Shown here piece by piece: positions 52,909 through 63,831 of a stretch of DNA of 64,000 bases. Positions within the stretch are counted from its first letter, which is position 1; every line of letters starts with the position of its first letter. This stretch comes from G965219965 sp965219965. Lineage in GTDB: Bacteria > Pseudomonadota > Alphaproteobacteria > RS24. The position numbers and the translations under genes were made by a program. The stretch is from NCBI GenBank assembly GCA_965219965.1, contig OZ244796.1, positions 868,001 through 932,000 of the forward strand, written 5' to 3'. The notes beneath the pieces were generated by a model. The model was not told the DNA's origin. It saw only the letters and a list, made by a program, of their open reading frames with translations, and made no database searches.

Positions 52909-53754
52909 CTATGCCTCACCAGAATGGTTAAGCGGTTGGACAGAACCTGTGCCGAGTTGGGGGTTGGCGGTTTTTATGGCGTGGTGGGTATAGGCGATTG
53001 CGTCTTGCACAGCGTTGGGTAGCGTTGCGCCTTGTGCCAGCTTGGTGGCCACTGCCGCCGCCAGCGTGCAGCCCGTGCCGTGATAAACGCCCGCACCATC
53101 ACCCCCCGCCCCCCCCAAGCGCGGATTTTCAAACAACGCGAAGCCCGCCGCGCTGGCCAGCACGTCCACCACGCGCCCCGCGCCCTCACGCAAATGCCCG
53201 CCTTTCACCAGCACCGCTTGTGCGCCCGCTTGCATCAGCGCATCGGCGGCGCGTTTCATATCGTCCAGCGTTTCCACCTCGCGCCCGACCAGCCATGCCG
53301 CTTCGGGCAAATTGGGTGTCAGCAATGTCGCCCGCCCCAACAACACGGCCTTAAACGCGGCCACGGCGTTTTCTTCCATCAGGCGGTCGCCCGAACTGGC
53401 CACCATCACCGGGTCCACCACCAACGCGCCAGAAAAATCCGCCAGCGTGTCGGCCACCGCTTCCATAATTTGTGCATTGGGCAACATGCCCGTTTTCACC
53501 GCGTCCGCGCCAATGTCGTCTAGCACGGCACGTATTTGTGCGCCGACAAATTCTGCCGTGACGGGGAAAATGCCTTGCACGCCATGCGTGTTTTGCGCCG
53601 TCAAGGCGGTGACGGCGCATGCCGCATAGCCGCCGAGCATGGTGATGGTTTTTATATCGGCCTGTATGCCCGCCCCGCCGCCAGAGTCCGAGCCGGCCAC
53701 GCTTAACACGCGCCCGCCCCCCTGCGCGGCGGCAGATTTAGGCGGCGACTTCAC
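52909..53754 (-). CDS. thiD: Hydroxymethylpyrimidine/phosphomethylpyrimidine kinase
   Basis: I take GTG 53754 (281 aa), 17 bases inside the glmM end; TTG 53778 and GTG 53709 are alternatives and none has a clear ribosome site. The protein has [41 protein letters not shown] and the catalytic Cys region [14 protein letters not shown]. ThiD phosphorylates HMP twice for thiamine synthesis. It ends the long minus-strand cluster from tolQ. Confidence 0.93.
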   Translation of the reverse strand: MKSPPKSAAAQGGGRVLSVAGSDSGGGAGIQADIKTITMLGGYAACAVTALTAQNTHGVQGIFPVTAEFVGAQIRAVLDDIGADAVKTGMLPNAQIMEAVADTLADFSGALVVDPVMVASSGDRLMEENAVAAFKAVLLGRATLLTPNLPEAAWLVGREVETLDDMKRAADALMQAGAQAVLVKGGHLREGAGRVVDVLASAAGFALFENPRLGGAGGDGAGVYHGTGCTLAAAVATKLAQGATLPNAVQDAIAYTHHAIKTANPQLGTGSVQPLNHSGEA

Positions 53755-55090
53755 GGATGATGCCAACAATATCGTCAACCACTTGCGTCACAAGGGCTTC
53801 ATCATCGCCCTCGCCCATGACGCGAATAAGCGGCTCAGTGCCAGATTTACGCACCAGCAGCCGCCCTTGTTTGCCCAAGCGCGTTTCGCCTTGTTTAATG
53901 CTTTCAATCACGCGCTTATCTTCCAGCGGTGCGCCGCTAGAAAAGCGGATATTTTTCAAAAGCTGTGGCAAAGGTTCAAACACCCGCCCCAATTCGCTAA
54001 TGGGTTTTTCGCCCAGCCGCATAATGGTGAGAATTTGCAAAGCCGCGATAAGCCCATCGCCCGTTGTTGCAAAATCCGACATAATCATATGGCCCGATTG
54101 TTCGCCGCCGAGATTAAACCCCTGCTCGCGCATTTTTTCCACCACATAGCGGTCGCCGACGGGTGTGCGGACCAGCCCTAAATTTAGCTCGCTTAAATAA
54201 CGCTCCAGCCCTAAATTAGACATCACCGTTGCCACAATTCCGGGCGCGGAAAGCATTTCGCGCTGGTTCCAATCATGGGCAATCACGCCCATCAGCTGGT
54301 CGCCGTCAATTTGCTCGCCGTTTTCATCTACAATCAACACGCGGTCGGCATCGCCGTCCAGCGCGATGCCAATATCGGCTTTTTCGGCCACCACTGTTTT
54401 GGCCAGCAAGGCCATATCGGTTGACCCGCAGCCCTCATTGATATTAAAGCCGTCTGGCGACACGCCGATAGACACCACATCCGCGCCCAGCTCCCACAAA
54501 GTAGCGGGGGCGACTTTATAAGCCGCCCCATTGGCGCAATCAATGACGATTTTCATACCATTGAGATTCATCTGGCGCGGCAAGGTGCGTTTGGCCAATT
54601 CAATATAACGCGCTTGGGCGTCATCAATCCGTTTGGCACGACCCAATTTTTTGGGCGGGGAAAGTTCGCCCACGCCATCATCCATAAAAGATTCAATTTC
54701 GCGTTCAATATCATCCGACAGCTTAAATCCGTCCGGGCCAAACAGCTTAATACCATTATCTTCATAACTATTATGCGAGGCCGAAATCATCACGCCAATA
54801 TCGGCGCGTAAAGTGCGGGTTAAATAGGCCACGCCCGGCGTTGGCATCGGGCCGAATAAAAACACATCCATGCCCATAGAGGTAAAGCCCGCCACAAGAG
54901 CCGGCTCAAGCGTGTAGCCCGAAAGGCGTGTGTCTTTGCCAATCACCACGCGGTGGCGATATTCGCCGCGCCGAAAAACGCGCCCCGCCGCCATGCCGAG
55001 CTTTAACGCCGTTTCCGCCGTCATTAGCCCGCAATTCACCGTGCCGCGAATGCCATCTGTGCCGAAATATCTACGCTGCTTTTGGCTCAT
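53738..55090 (-). CDS. glmM: Phosphoglucosamine mutase
   Basis: ATG 55090 follows GAGAAAG and gives 450 residues; the open frame upstream is rejected. The N-terminus is [11 protein letters not shown], the phosphoserine loop [15 protein letters not shown], the metal loop DGDADRVLI and the phosphate-binding loop [15 protein letters not shown]. GlmM turns glucosamine-6-phosphate into glucosamine-1-phosphate for peptidoglycan and LPS. The order ftsH-folP-glmM is conserved in proteobacteria. Confidence 0.96.
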   Translation of the reverse strand: MSQKQRRYFGTDGIRGTVNCGLMTAETALKLGMAAGRVFRRGEYRHRVVIGKDTRLSGYTLEPALVAGFTSMGMDVFLFGPMPTPGVAYLTRTLRADIGVMISASHNSYEDNGIKLFGPDGFKLSDDIEREIESFMDDGVGELSPPKKLGRAKRIDDAQARYIELAKRTLPRQMNLNGMKIVIDCANGAAYKVAPATLWELGADVVSIGVSPDGFNINEGCGSTDMALLAKTVVAEKADIGIALDGDADRVLIVDENGEQIDGDQLMGVIAHDWNQREMLSAPGIVATVMSNLGLERYLSELNLGLVRTPVGDRYVVEKMREQGFNLGGEQSGHMIMSDFATTGDGLIAALQILTIMRLGEKPISELGRVFEPLPQLLKNIRFSSGAPLEDKRVIESIKQGETRLGKQGRLLVRKSGTEPLIRVMGEGDDEALVTQVVDDIVGIIREVAA

Positions 55091-55180
55091 TTTCTTTCTC
55101 AACGAATCGCTCAAAACCGCCTGCCCGAACTGTGCAAAAATCGCCGCCAATATGCAAATCACGGGTTTTTGCAACATGTT

Positions 55181-55969
55181 TCATTCTTTTTGCACTGATT
55201 TACCCCGCTTTTCCAGCATATTGAGCGCGTTTTTCAACCGCGCCACATCATGCGTGCGGATAAAATCCACCCCTTGTGCGGCGGCAAAAATTTCCGCCGC
55301 CAGCGTGACCGAAGCAATGTCCCCCGCCCCATTTTGTTCACGCAAAAAACTTTTACGCGACACGCAAACCAGCACGGGCAAATGATATTTTTCTTTCAGC
55401 CGCCCCAATGCCGCCAGCACACAAAAAGAAGTTTGCGGCACGCGGCTTAGAAAAAGCCCCATGCCCGGGTCAAGCACAAGGCGGTGTTTATCAATGCCTG
55501 CTTTTTGCAAAGCCGCAAGCCTCTGGTCAAAAAAATCTTCTATGCGCGGCCAAATATCTTCTGGCGTGGCATTGGCGGGCGCACATTGATGCATCACGCA
55601 AAGCCGTGCGGTGCTTTTGGCCAAAGCGGGGTAAATTTCTGGCACGCCAAAGCCTTGCACATCATTAAGCCAATCCACCTTTTGTGCTAAAGCCCAAAGC
55701 TGTGTTTCTGGTTGGCAGCTATCAATAGAAATCGCCGCGCCCTGTTGTTTCAAACTTGGCACAACAGATTCCAGCCGTTTTATTTCTGTATCGGGCGCGA
55801 CATCGCAACTATCGGGGTGGCTAGAGGCCGCGCCAATATCCAGCACATCCGCCCCCGCTTGGCGCAACCTCGCCGCATGGCGCAAAGCCGCTTGCGGGTC
55901 TAAAAACTGTCCGCCATCGGAAAAACTATCAGTGGTGATATTCAAAATGCCAAAAATTTTGGGCGGCAT
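55181..55969 (-). CDS. folP: Dihydropteroate synthase
   Basis: The 262-residue protein has GILNITTDSFSDGG, GADVLDIGAASSHP, ISIDSCQPE, NDVQGFG, LDPGMGLF, VSRKSFL and RTHDV. These are the pterin and pABA binding elements of DHPS. The usual Ser/Gly-rich and HMQGTP loops are altered (GAASSHPDS, MHQCAPANA), so sulfonamide binding could differ. A small hairpin (55973-55986, TTGGGT/ACCCAA) overlaps the region where the ribosome site should be. Confidence 0.9.
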   Translation of the reverse strand: MPPKIFGILNITTDSFSDGGQFLDPQAALRHAARLRQAGADVLDIGAASSHPDSCDVAPDTEIKRLESVVPSLKQQGAAISIDSCQPETQLWALAQKVDWLNDVQGFGVPEIYPALAKSTARLCVMHQCAPANATPEDIWPRIEDFFDQRLAALQKAGIDKHRLVLDPGMGLFLSRVPQTSFCVLAALGRLKEKYHLPVLVCVSRKSFLREQNGAGDIASVTLAAEIFAAAQGVDFIRTHDVARLKNALNMLEKRGKSVQKE

Positions 55970-55986
55970 AATTTGGGTGAACCCAA

Positions 55987-57954
55987 TTAAGTGCTTTGCG
56001 GCTCAGGGTCAGAAGGCGGCTTTTGCGTTGGCGGCATTTTGCCCGTATTTGGCACCGCGCCCAAACCATCAGCCCCGCTATCAGCACTTTCATCCGCCCC
56101 GCTATCCGCATTGCCACCCTTATCATCAGAAGACGCATCAGGGCGTGCGGGCGGCTGGCCTTTCAGCAAGGCGGTAATTTCATCGCCCGTCAGCGTTTCA
56201 TATTCCAACAGCCCTTTGGCGATAATATGCAAATCATCCATTTTATCGCGGATGATTTTTTCTGCGGTCGCATAGCCCTCTTCCACCAAGCGGCGGGTTT
56301 CTGAATCAATTTTCTTTTGCGTTTCTTCGGAATTATTTTGCGTTTGCGCCACCGAACGGCCAAGGAAAACTTCCTGCTCATTATCGCCATAAGCAAGTGG
56401 GCCAAGCTCATCGCTCATGCCAAATTGCGTGACCATTGCTTTGGCCATATTGGTCGCCATTTGAATATCAGAAGACGCACCAGACGTTACCTTTTCATGG
56501 CCGAAAATAATTTCCTCAGCAATGCGCCCGCCCATGGCCACGGCCAAATCGGCCTTGAGCTTAGCGCGGGTCACAGAAATCTGGTCACGTTCGGGCAAGC
56601 GCATCACCATGCCCAAAGCCCGCCCGCGTGGGATAATGGTTGCTTTGTGAATCGGGTCGGAGGCTTCCAAATTCAGTGCCACCAGCGCGTGGCCGCCTTC
56701 ATGGTAAGCGGTGAGTTTTCTTTCCTCCTCCGTCATCACCATGCTTCGGCGTTCCGCACCCATCATCACTTTGTCTTTGGCATTTTCAAATTCCACATTT
56801 GTGACAATGCGCTTATTGCGCCGTGCAGCCAGCAAGGCGGCTTCATTGACCAAATTGGCCAAATCCGCACCCGAAAATCCCGGCGTGCCACGCGCAATGG
56901 TGCGAACATCTACATCCGGCCCGATAGGCACTTTTTTCATATGCACCTGCAAGATTTTTTCGCGCCCAATAATATCGGGGTTTGGTACCACCACTTGTCG
57001 GTCAAACCGCCCGGGGCGCAAAAGCGCGGGGTCAAGCACATCGGGGCGGTTGGTTGCGGCAATTAAAATAATGCCTTCATTGGCTTCAAAGCCGTCCATT
57101 TCCACCAAAAGCTGGTTGAGCGTTTGCTCACGCTCATCATTGCCGCCGCCTAGCCCTGCGCCGCGATGCCGCCCGACCGCGTCAATTTCATCAATGAAAA
57201 TAATGCACGGGGCGTTTTGTTTGGCTTGTTCAAACATATCACGCACACGGCTCGCGCCCACGCCAACAAACATTTCAACAAAGTCCGAGCCAGAAATAGT
57301 AAAAAACGGCACTTCCGCTTCACCAGCAATGGCACGCGCCAGCAAGGTTTTACCTGTACCCGGCGGGCCGACCAGCAACGCGCCTTTGGGAATCCGCCCG
57401 CCTAATTTCTGAAACCGCCCGGGGCTTTTGAGAAAATCCACAATTTCGGTTAAATCTTCTTTGGCCTCGTCAATGCCTGCGACATCTTCAAAAGTCACGC
57501 GCCCATGCGCTTCGGTAAGCAATTTGGCTTTTGATTTGCCAAAGCCCATCGCGCCGCCACGTCCGCCGCCTTGCATTTGGCGCATGAAAAACACCCAAAC
57601 CGCAATGAGCAGCAACATAGGAAACCATGAAACTAAAATGCCAAAAATGCCCGGGCCGCGCTCGGCGGGTTTGGCGGTGATATTCACCCCATGCTCGGTT
57701 AAATGTTGCACAAGGCTGACATCATTAGGCGGCACATAGGTTGAGAAATTCTGCCCATCGGCGAGCTGGCCGAAAACATTATCGCCCGAAATGGTCACAT
57801 CGGTCACATTGCCCGCTTCAATTTCAGCGAGAAATTGTGAGAAGTTAATTTCCACCTTATTATTTGAGCCGTCCATGCCGTTAAAGACATTAAATAGCGA
57901 AATCAGCATCACGCCGACCAATGCCCAAACCACTAAATTTCTGATATTATCCAC
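55987..57954 (-). CDS. ftsH: ATP-dependent zinc metalloprotease FtsH
   Basis: The start is GTG 57954 with AAGGGG 8 bases before it (655 aa). Two membrane helices (about 5-25 and 104-124) flank a periplasmic part. The AAA domain has Walker A GPPGTGKT, Walker [10 protein letters not shown] and the [23 protein letters not shown]; the protease site is HEGGH. FtsH degrades membrane proteins and regulators such as sigma-32 and LpxC. The C-terminal 60 residues are Asp/Ser/Gly-rich and disordered. Confidence 0.97.
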   Translation of the reverse strand: MDNIRNLVVWALVGVMLISLFNVFNGMDGSNNKVEINFSQFLAEIEAGNVTDVTISGDNVFGQLADGQNFSTYVPPNDVSLVQHLTEHGVNITAKPAERGPGIFGILVSWFPMLLLIAVWVFFMRQMQGGGRGGAMGFGKSKAKLLTEAHGRVTFEDVAGIDEAKEDLTEIVDFLKSPGRFQKLGGRIPKGALLVGPPGTGKTLLARAIAGEAEVPFFTISGSDFVEMFVGVGASRVRDMFEQAKQNAPCIIFIDEIDAVGRHRGAGLGGGNDEREQTLNQLLVEMDGFEANEGIILIAATNRPDVLDPALLRPGRFDRQVVVPNPDIIGREKILQVHMKKVPIGPDVDVRTIARGTPGFSGADLANLVNEAALLAARRNKRIVTNVEFENAKDKVMMGAERRSMVMTEEERKLTAYHEGGHALVALNLEASDPIHKATIIPRGRALGMVMRLPERDQISVTRAKLKADLAVAMGGRIAEEIIFGHEKVTSGASSDIQMATNMAKAMVTQFGMSDELGPLAYGDNEQEVFLGRSVAQTQNNSEETQKKIDSETRRLVEEGYATAEKIIRDKMDDLHIIAKGLLEYETLTGDEITALLKGQPPARPDASSDDKGGNADSGADESADSGADGLGAVPNTGKMPPTQKPPSDPEPQST

Positions 57955-58033
57955 TTGATAAACCCCTTACCCGATACATAAGAATTGTGCGCGCCAATGT
58001 CTAGCCCCGCACCCCTTTTTACCGCCCCTTTGA

Positions 58034-59350
58034 TTATGCCTCAGTGTCGGGCTTTTGCGGGCAAATGTCAATTTTAACGCCCTTTTGCGTTTTCAAACCC
58101 GCGACGGCCAGCACTTTGCGCCCTTTCCACACTGATGCCAGAGCGTGCAAAGCCCCTGCGGGCGCGTAAGATGGCACCACCTCGCCCTCTGCTTTAAGCT
58201 GAGCCAGCCCGTCCGCGCCTAAAGCCTGCACCCGCACGGCTTGGGCGGCGGTTTTGGCTAATGTCACCAAAAACCGCCCGTCCCAGATAAGGCTTTGCCC
58301 CGCCGCCAGCCTTTCTGCCCCCGCACAAGCGGCAGCTTCGCGGTGAATCAGCACTTCGCTGTGCCGCACCCGCACACTAAAGCCGCCCAGCGTATGCCCG
58401 CTTGTTTTGTCCGCCGCCATAATCGCCGCATAAAGGCGGCCAATCGCCTGTTGGCGCGGCGGATAGCTATCCCCGCCCATTGCGTCAGGCGCATGGGTTA
58501 AAAATCGCCGCAATAGCCTTTGGCCAATTTCGGCAGGTAAATCGGCAAAACTGTGGCGGTTAAGCGACACAATGCCCAGCCCGTCATGTGCGGCCAAATG
58601 TTCCGCCGCTTGCTGTGTCACCGCCGCCAAAGTCGCACGGCTCGCTTGCAAACGCGCCGCCGTATCGGCCAGCTTGGCCGCGTCCAGCCCCATTTTTTCC
58701 AGCGCGGGCATAAAGGTGCGGATTTTCACCCGTTCAAATCGCCCATCATAATTAGACGGATCGCAAATCGGCTTTAGCCCCGCCTTGTCCACCACAGCCG
58801 CCAAGCGGTTTTGCGGCACATCTAAAAACGGCCTGATAATCGCCACGCCATTTTGCACCCGCACCGCCTGCATCGCCGACAGGCCATCAACCCCAGAGCC
58901 GCGTATCAGGCGCAGCAAAAAAGTTTCCGCTTGGTCGTCCTGATGATGCGCCAGCACCAACCCATCGGCCTTTTTTTTCGCGCACCAATCCAATAGCAAA
59001 GCATAACGTTTTTCGCGTGCGGCGGCTTGAATATCGCCGCTTGGTTTTTCCCTTTTGCCCCATTGCACAGTAAGCGTTTTATGCGCCAGCCCATATTTTT
59101 TTGCCACGCGCCGCACCATTTGCGCTTCACCTTTTGCTTCTGGCCGCAAGGCGTGGTCAATCGTCACCACACTAAAGGTTAGATTTTTGCTGTGTAATTT
59201 TCCTGCCAGCACCAGCATAGCCAGCGAGTCCGCCCCGCCTGAAACCGCCAGCACAAAATGCTGTTCGCGCCCACGCTTAGTCGGCAGAAGCGCGTTGAGG
59301 CGGGTGCGAAAATCCCCACCCGTTAAAAGTGGCTTAGCGGCACGCGGCAC
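58034..59350 (-). CDS. tilS: tRNA(Ile)-lysidine synthetase
   Basis: The frame starts far inside cpoB; GTG 59350 (438 aa) is the most plausible start and overlaps cpoB by 17 bases. The PP-loop SGGADSLAML is at about 37, followed by VVTIDHALRPEA, HHQDDQAETFLLRLIRGSG and GRFERVKIR. TilS adds lysine to C34 of tRNA-Ile2 so that it reads AUA. The C-terminal domain is present but weakly conserved. Confidence 0.92.
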   Translation of the reverse strand: MPRAAKPLLTGGDFRTRLNALLPTKRGREQHFVLAVSGGADSLAMLVLAGKLHSKNLTFSVVTIDHALRPEAKGEAQMVRRVAKKYGLAHKTLTVQWGKREKPSGDIQAAAREKRYALLLDWCAKKKADGLVLAHHQDDQAETFLLRLIRGSGVDGLSAMQAVRVQNGVAIIRPFLDVPQNRLAAVVDKAGLKPICDPSNYDGRFERVKIRTFMPALEKMGLDAAKLADTAARLQASRATLAAVTQQAAEHLAAHDGLGIVSLNRHSFADLPAEIGQRLLRRFLTHAPDAMGGDSYPPRQQAIGRLYAAIMAADKTSGHTLGGFSVRVRHSEVLIHREAAACAGAERLAAGQSLIWDGRFLVTLAKTAAQAVRVQALGADGLAQLKAEGEVVPSYAPAGALHALASVWKGRKVLAVAGLKTQKGVKIDICPQKPDTEA

Positions 59351-60455
59351 GTTGCCGCTCAATTTCAGCGCGTTGGATAACCGAACGGGGAGCTTTGGGA
59401 AAGCGTGAAGCCAGTTCTGCAAAAGCATCGCATCCGGTTTTCTTTTCGCCCAACACAATCAGCGTCATGCCGAGCTTGAGCAAACTATCTGGTGCCTTTG
59501 CGCTTTGGGCGTAATCTGTATAGCCCGCCAAAAACGCTTCCGCCGCCGCCTTATAATCACGGCGCACGTAATAAGTCTCACCCAACCAGTATTGAGCATT
59601 GCCGCGCAATTTATGTTTTTTGTAATTTGTCAGAAAGAAAATCAAACGGTCTTGCGCTTCTTCAATTTTGCCATTGCGTAAATTGGCCAAAGCCTCATCA
59701 TATAATTTGCGCGGGTCGGGCAAATCTTCTTTGGCCACTGCCACATTGCGACCTGGCACAATGGTTACATTCGCGGGCGGTGCTTCACCCACCAAGGCGA
59801 TATTATCGCCGTCCCCATTGCGCGAAACAATCGCAGGCCGCTTCGTTTTCAGCCGCCCTAAAACTTGGCTATCCGCCCCCGCCCCGCCACGGTTTTGACG
59901 GGCGGCCAGTTCCATTTCTTGAAAGCGAAATTCTGTATCGGCCGCGACTTGCTCAAAACGCTCACTTAATTTGGTGAGACGAAAAGACACATCTTCAAGC
60001 TGGCCATTTAGGTTACGCATAATTTCTTCAATGCCAGTGAGGCGCACACGCAAATCGGCCACGCCAGCTTCGTCTAAATTATTTTTCGTCTTTGCCGCCT
60101 CATCCAAATGCGCTTGGTTTAGCGTTTGTAATTGCAATTCCATTGCGCTGAGCCGTGCCAAAAGTTCTTGCTGGTTTTCATCGGCTTGCAAAGCCCGACT
60201 GCCCGGCAAAGGCATCGCCTCAAGGCGGCGCGATAACAGCCGCAAAGTTTCATCAATCTCGGCCATTTTACGCGCAATATCTGCCGTCTCACCTGTGCTG
60301 TCCAAAATAGACGGCGCGTCAATATCATCAATGTTAAGCGGGCGAAAGCTGCTTTCTTGTGCCTTTAGCCCCATAGGCGCGACCAACACGCTGGCCAATG
60401 CGCCAGCAAAAGCCAGCATAAAAGCGTGATGCTTCAAGCTATATAAATCCAACAT
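59334..60455 (-). CDS. cpoB: Cell division coordinator CpoB (YbgF)
   Basis: ATG 60455 follows TTGGAGG. The 373-residue product has a signal peptide (to about LKAQ), an N-terminal coiled coil (60-150, leucine-rich) and C-terminal TPR units (KLYDEALANLRNGKIEEAQ, NAQYWLGETYYVRRDYKAAAEAFLAGYTDYAQS, listed by position 260-325). CpoB links peptidoglycan synthesis with the Tol-Pal system during constriction. The terminator after pal suggests it has at least partly separate expression. Confidence 0.93.
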   Translation of the reverse strand: MLDLYSLKHHAFMLAFAGALASVLVAPMGLKAQESSFRPLNIDDIDAPSILDSTGETADIARKMAEIDETLRLLSRRLEAMPLPGSRALQADENQQELLARLSAMELQLQTLNQAHLDEAAKTKNNLDEAGVADLRVRLTGIEEIMRNLNGQLEDVSFRLTKLSERFEQVAADTEFRFQEMELAARQNRGGAGADSQVLGRLKTKRPAIVSRNGDGDNIALVGEAPPANVTIVPGRNVAVAKEDLPDPRKLYDEALANLRNGKIEEAQDRLIFFLTNYKKHKLRGNAQYWLGETYYVRRDYKAAAEAFLAGYTDYAQSAKAPDSLLKLGMTLIVLGEKKTGCDAFAELASRFPKAPRSVIQRAEIERQRAACR

Positions 60456-60538
60456 ATAAAACCTCCAATATGCGCCCCTTACTATAGCCGAAAAAGGGCA
60501 GATATGTGGCAAAGCCTTATTTTACCGAAAATCCGCGC

Positions 60539-60565
60539 AAAAAAGGCACGCCCTAAGGACGCGCC
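60539..60565 (-). terminator. Rho-independent terminator after pal
   Basis: On the minus strand GGCGCGTCC-TTA-GGGCGTGCC forms a 9-bp stem (two G-U-type pairs) followed by six T residues. It lies 26 bases after the pal stop codon. It may separate tolQRAB-pal from cpoB and the downstream genes, or be leaky. Confidence 0.85.
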
Positions 60566-60590
60566 TCTTTACTATTTTCCCAAAAATGGC

Positions 60591-61040
60591 TTAGCGGGCG
60601 ACAGAAACCGAACGGCGGTTTTTAGACCAACAGCTTTCTTCGGCGCATAAGGCGACTGGACGCTCTTTACCATAGGAAATGGTTTTCAACCGTGATGGGC
60701 TAACCCCAAGGCTCACAATATAATCGCGCACGGCATTGGCACGCCGCGCCCCCAAAGCGAGGTTATAATCGCGGGTGCCGCGCTCATCGGCGTGGCCTTC
60801 AATCATCAGGCGCGTATTATTGGTTTTCAACCATTTTGCCTGCTTGCGTAATGTGGAACGGGCGGCAGAATTCAACCGCGAACTATCCGTTTTGAAGAAA
60901 ACACGGTCGCCAACATTGCGAACCAGCTCCTTCACTGTGCCTTCTTTGCTTGTGTAAAAACCACCTGTGCCAGCACAAGCGGTCAGAACCAAAGACATGG
61001 CCACCACGGTTGTGACTTTTTTCAGTGCTGTAAAACCCAT
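60591..61040 (-). CDS. pal: Peptidoglycan-associated lipoprotein Pal
   Basis: ATG 61040 follows GAGGAGT. The 149-residue product has a lipoprotein signal (lipobox LTAC, Cys at about 22) and an OmpA-like domain with VFFKTDSSRLNSAARSTLRKQA, IEGHADERGTRDYNLALGARRA and ISYGKERP. Pal anchors the outer membrane to peptidoglycan through mDAP. The next gene upstream is tolB, its partner. Confidence 0.97.
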   Translation of the reverse strand: MGFTALKKVTTVVAMSLVLTACAGTGGFYTSKEGTVKELVRNVGDRVFFKTDSSRLNSAARSTLRKQAKWLKTNNTRLMIEGHADERGTRDYNLALGARRANAVRDYIVSLGVSPSRLKTISYGKERPVALCAEESCWSKNRRSVSVAR

Positions 61041-61176
61041 TTTCGACTCCTCATTTTTGGCCTTAATTTCGGCCTCAATATCTGGCTTGACCTTAATTCG
61101 GCCTACTGAACCACCTTTTAACAAATTTTTTTGCAAAAGGAAACAGCTATTTGCCCCCTTTCAGCCCCCTTTTGGC

Positions 61177-62493
61177 CTATTTAATAAGCGGCGACCAGGC
61201 TGGATCTGAGGCAAAGCCAGGCGTAGGCAGAGGCCGTTCATTATAGCCAGTCACATCCACCGTCCATAATTTCGGGCCGCCTTTTTCCCCCTTACCTTCG
61301 CGGAAAAAGGACAAAACCCGCCCATTGGGCGACCAAGCGGGGCCTTCATTATGATAGCCTTCGGTTAAAATACGCTCGCCAGAGCCATCGGGGCGCATCA
61401 CGCCTATTAAAAACCGCCCCTTATATTGCTTGGTAAAGGCGATTAAATCGCCACGCGGCGACCAAACAGGTGTAGCATAACGGCCCTGCCCGAAGCTAAT
61501 GCGTTGCACATTGCGGCCATTGGCGTCCATCACATAAAGCTGTTGGCGGCCAGCGCGGTCGCTTTCAAAAACAATGCGCTCCCCATTGGGCGCGTAGCAG
61601 GGCGCGGTGTCAATCGCCAATGTTGTGGTGAGCCGTTTTGTCACCCGTGTGCGTAAATCAAGCGTGTAAATATTAGAATGGCCACTGCGCTCAAGGCTCA
61701 TAATAATTTTCTGCCCATCGGGGGAAAAGCGCGGCGCAAAGGTCATGCCCGGAAAATCGCCGACCACTTCTTGCTGTCCCGTTTCAATGTTTAACAAATA
61801 AACGCGTGGTTTGCCTTGCGCGTAAGAAAGATAAGTAATTTCCTGCGAATTGGGGCTGAAGCGCGGCGTTAATGCCAGCGTGCGCCCGCTTGTCACAAGT
61901 TGCGGGTTGTGGCCGTCTTGGTCCATAATGGCCAGCCGTTTTGTGCGATTATCTTTCGGGCCAGTTTCATCTACATAAACAATGCGCGTGTAAAAATAGC
62001 CGCTTTCGCCCGTGAGCCGTTCATAAATCGCATCGGAAATTAAATGGCCAATATCGCGCCAATTTTCTGGCGTGGTGGCATATTGCCAGCCCGCCATGCG
62101 CTCCTGAGCGAACACATCCCACAGCCGAAAGCTCACTGTTAGCGAGCCATCGGGCATTTGTTTGGTTTGCCCGCTGACCAGAGCTTGCGCGTTAATAATG
62201 CGCCAATCGCCAAAGCGGGGGCGGACATTCGCTTTCAAATCGGTTTGGATAAAACTGCTTGGCTCAATCGCCTTAAACAGGCCGGAGCGTTCCAAATTAT
62301 CGCGCACGAGGCGGACAATATCCTGCCCCACAGCCGAGGCTTCGCCATGCCCGCCTTCAAATGGCACCAGCGCAATCGGCAAAGGCTCTACATTGCCGCG
62401 TGTAATATCAATTTTCAGCGCGGCCTGTGCAGGCGCGTGCCATATAAACAGCAATGCCACCGCGCATAAAATTTGTTTCATAATCTGGCTCAT
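61177..62493 (-). CDS. tolB: Tol-Pal periplasmic protein TolB
   Basis: This 438-residue protein has a signal peptide (cut after about APAQA), the N-terminal TolB domain (about 25-160) and a C-terminal six-bladed WD-like propeller with repeated motifs such as [42 protein letters not shown] and [13 protein letters not shown]. TolB binds Pal and TolA. ATG 62481 is an alternative start. Confidence 0.97.
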   Translation of the reverse strand: MSQIMKQILCAVALLFIWHAPAQAALKIDITRGNVEPLPIALVPFEGGHGEASAVGQDIVRLVRDNLERSGLFKAIEPSSFIQTDLKANVRPRFGDWRIINAQALVSGQTKQMPDGSLTVSFRLWDVFAQERMAGWQYATTPENWRDIGHLISDAIYERLTGESGYFYTRIVYVDETGPKDNRTKRLAIMDQDGHNPQLVTSGRTLALTPRFSPNSQEITYLSYAQGKPRVYLLNIETGQQEVVGDFPGMTFAPRFSPDGQKIIMSLERSGHSNIYTLDLRTRVTKRLTTTLAIDTAPCYAPNGERIVFESDRAGRQQLYVMDANGRNVQRISFGQGRYATPVWSPRGDLIAFTKQYKGRFLIGVMRPDGSGERILTEGYHNEGPAWSPNGRVLSFFREGKGEKGGPKLWTVDVTGYNERPLPTPGFASDPAWSPLIK

Positions 62494-62503
62494 AACATAA
62501 TTC

Positions 62504-63355
62504 CTATCCTCTTAACATTTCTCTGGGGTCAAAATTCAATTCTAACTCGCGCCAACGATGATATTTCTCTGGCGGCATTTGAAACGGCTGGCATCGGCGA
62601 ATAGCGCGTAGCACACTTTCCGCCGCCGCCCTAAAATAAGGGTCAGACGCACGGCTTTTATCCGTCAAATAAAGATGCACAATTTCCCCTTTCCGCGTTA
62701 ACAGCACCCGCACCCGCACGGCCAAATTATCGGCATTGGCCGCCCCGGCTGGCACGGTCCAGCATTTTTGCATTTGCACGCGGAAGGCGTCAATTTCGCT
62801 TAAACTTATATCCGCATCTGCCGCCGCATGGGTTTGCAAAGCGGGCGCAGGCGCGGGCGGGGTGTCATCAGGCGTTTTATCCAACAAAGCGCGGACTTGG
62901 CTGGTGTCCAGCAAAGCCTTGCGCCGTGACGACACAATAGAAGGCGGCGGGGTTGGGCGGCTTAATGGGCGCGGCGCAGCCACTAAATTAGCAAACGCCT
63001 CCGCGCTTGGCTTGGCCTTTTTCCGCGCCTCTAATGTCGGCATCGCATCGCTGTCTTGCACATCAGGCGCGGGCGTGGGCGCAGGCGGCAGCGTGGCGGC
63101 TAATTTAGGGGCTTGCGTTTTGGCTTCTGGTTTCGGTGCGTCTTTTGGCCGCTTTGGGGTTTGCGTCAGCCGCGTGAATTCGTCAATATTGACCAGCTCC
63201 ACGGGCAGAGCATGGTCGGGGATAATCATTTGCTTTGGGTGTGGCAAATAAAACAGCCCCAACAACACCACGCTCACATGCAAAGCCGCCGACCAGCTTA
63301 GTTCTCTATCCATGCCGGTTTTATCCATGCCGATATGCCGCCACAGACCCGTCAT
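62504..63355 (-). CDS. tolA: TolA energy-transducing protein
   Basis: The 283-residue product has an N-terminal membrane helix (about 19-38, [19 protein letters not shown]), a Pro/Ala/Lys-rich spacer (60-190) and a C-terminal globular domain with [28 protein letters not shown] and [15 protein letters not shown]. The position between tolR and tolB fixes the role as TolA. It overlaps tolR by 4 bases (ATGA). Confidence 0.92.
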   Translation of the reverse strand: MTGLWRHIGMDKTGMDRELSWSAALHVSVVLLGLFYLPHPKQMIIPDHALPVELVNIDEFTRLTQTPKRPKDAPKPEAKTQAPKLAATLPPAPTPAPDVQDSDAMPTLEARKKAKPSAEAFANLVAAPRPLSRPTPPPSIVSSRRKALLDTSQVRALLDKTPDDTPPAPAPALQTHAAADADISLSEIDAFRVQMQKCWTVPAGAANADNLAVRVRVLLTRKGEIVHLYLTDKSRASDPYFRAAAESVLRAIRRCQPFQMPPEKYHRWRELELNFDPREMLRG

Positions 63356-63831
63356 TTTTTTGCACTCTTAGCAGGTGCGCCTACAGACGGCGTTGTATTC
63401 AAACTTGTCACCAAAGCCACACGGGTAAAGCCCGCCCGATTGATACGCGCCATAATATCGGCCACTGTGCCATAAGCGGCATCTTTATCGCCGCGCACAT
63501 AAATGCGTTGCTCATAGCCCTGCCCTGCAATGGCTTGCAGACGCAGCACCAGTTGCTCTGCTTTAATTTTTGTATCTTGAATAAAAATTTCCCCCGCTGC
63601 GTTAATAGTAATGGCCAGAGGCTCATCATCGCCGCTTAGGCTCGGCGCGTTAGATTGCGGCAATTGCACTGGCACGCCAACCGTTAGCAAGGGTGCGGCG
63701 ACCATAAACACAATCAGCAGCACCAGCATCACATCCACCATAGGCGTGACATTTATTTCACTCATCGGCTTACGATGCGGACGCTTGCGCCGCCCGCCGC
63801 CGCTTCTGCCAAAATCCACCCCGCCAGCCAT
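63352..63831 (-). CDS. tolR: Tol-Pal proton channel subunit TolR
   Basis: The 159-residue ExbD-family protein has PMSEINVTPMVDVMLVLLIVFMVAAPLLTVGV, with the conserved channel Asp in the helix (about residue 33), and a periplasmic domain ending in GFTRVALVT. TolR works with TolQ to use the proton gradient. Its start overlaps the tolQ stop (TAATG). Confidence 0.96.
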   Translation of the reverse strand: MAGGVDFGRSGGGRRKRPHRKPMSEINVTPMVDVMLVLLIVFMVAAPLLTVGVPVQLPQSNAPSLSGDDEPLAITINAAGEIFIQDTKIKAEQLVLRLQAIAGQGYEQRIYVRGDKDAAYGTVADIMARINRAGFTRVALVTSLNTTPSVGAPAKSAKK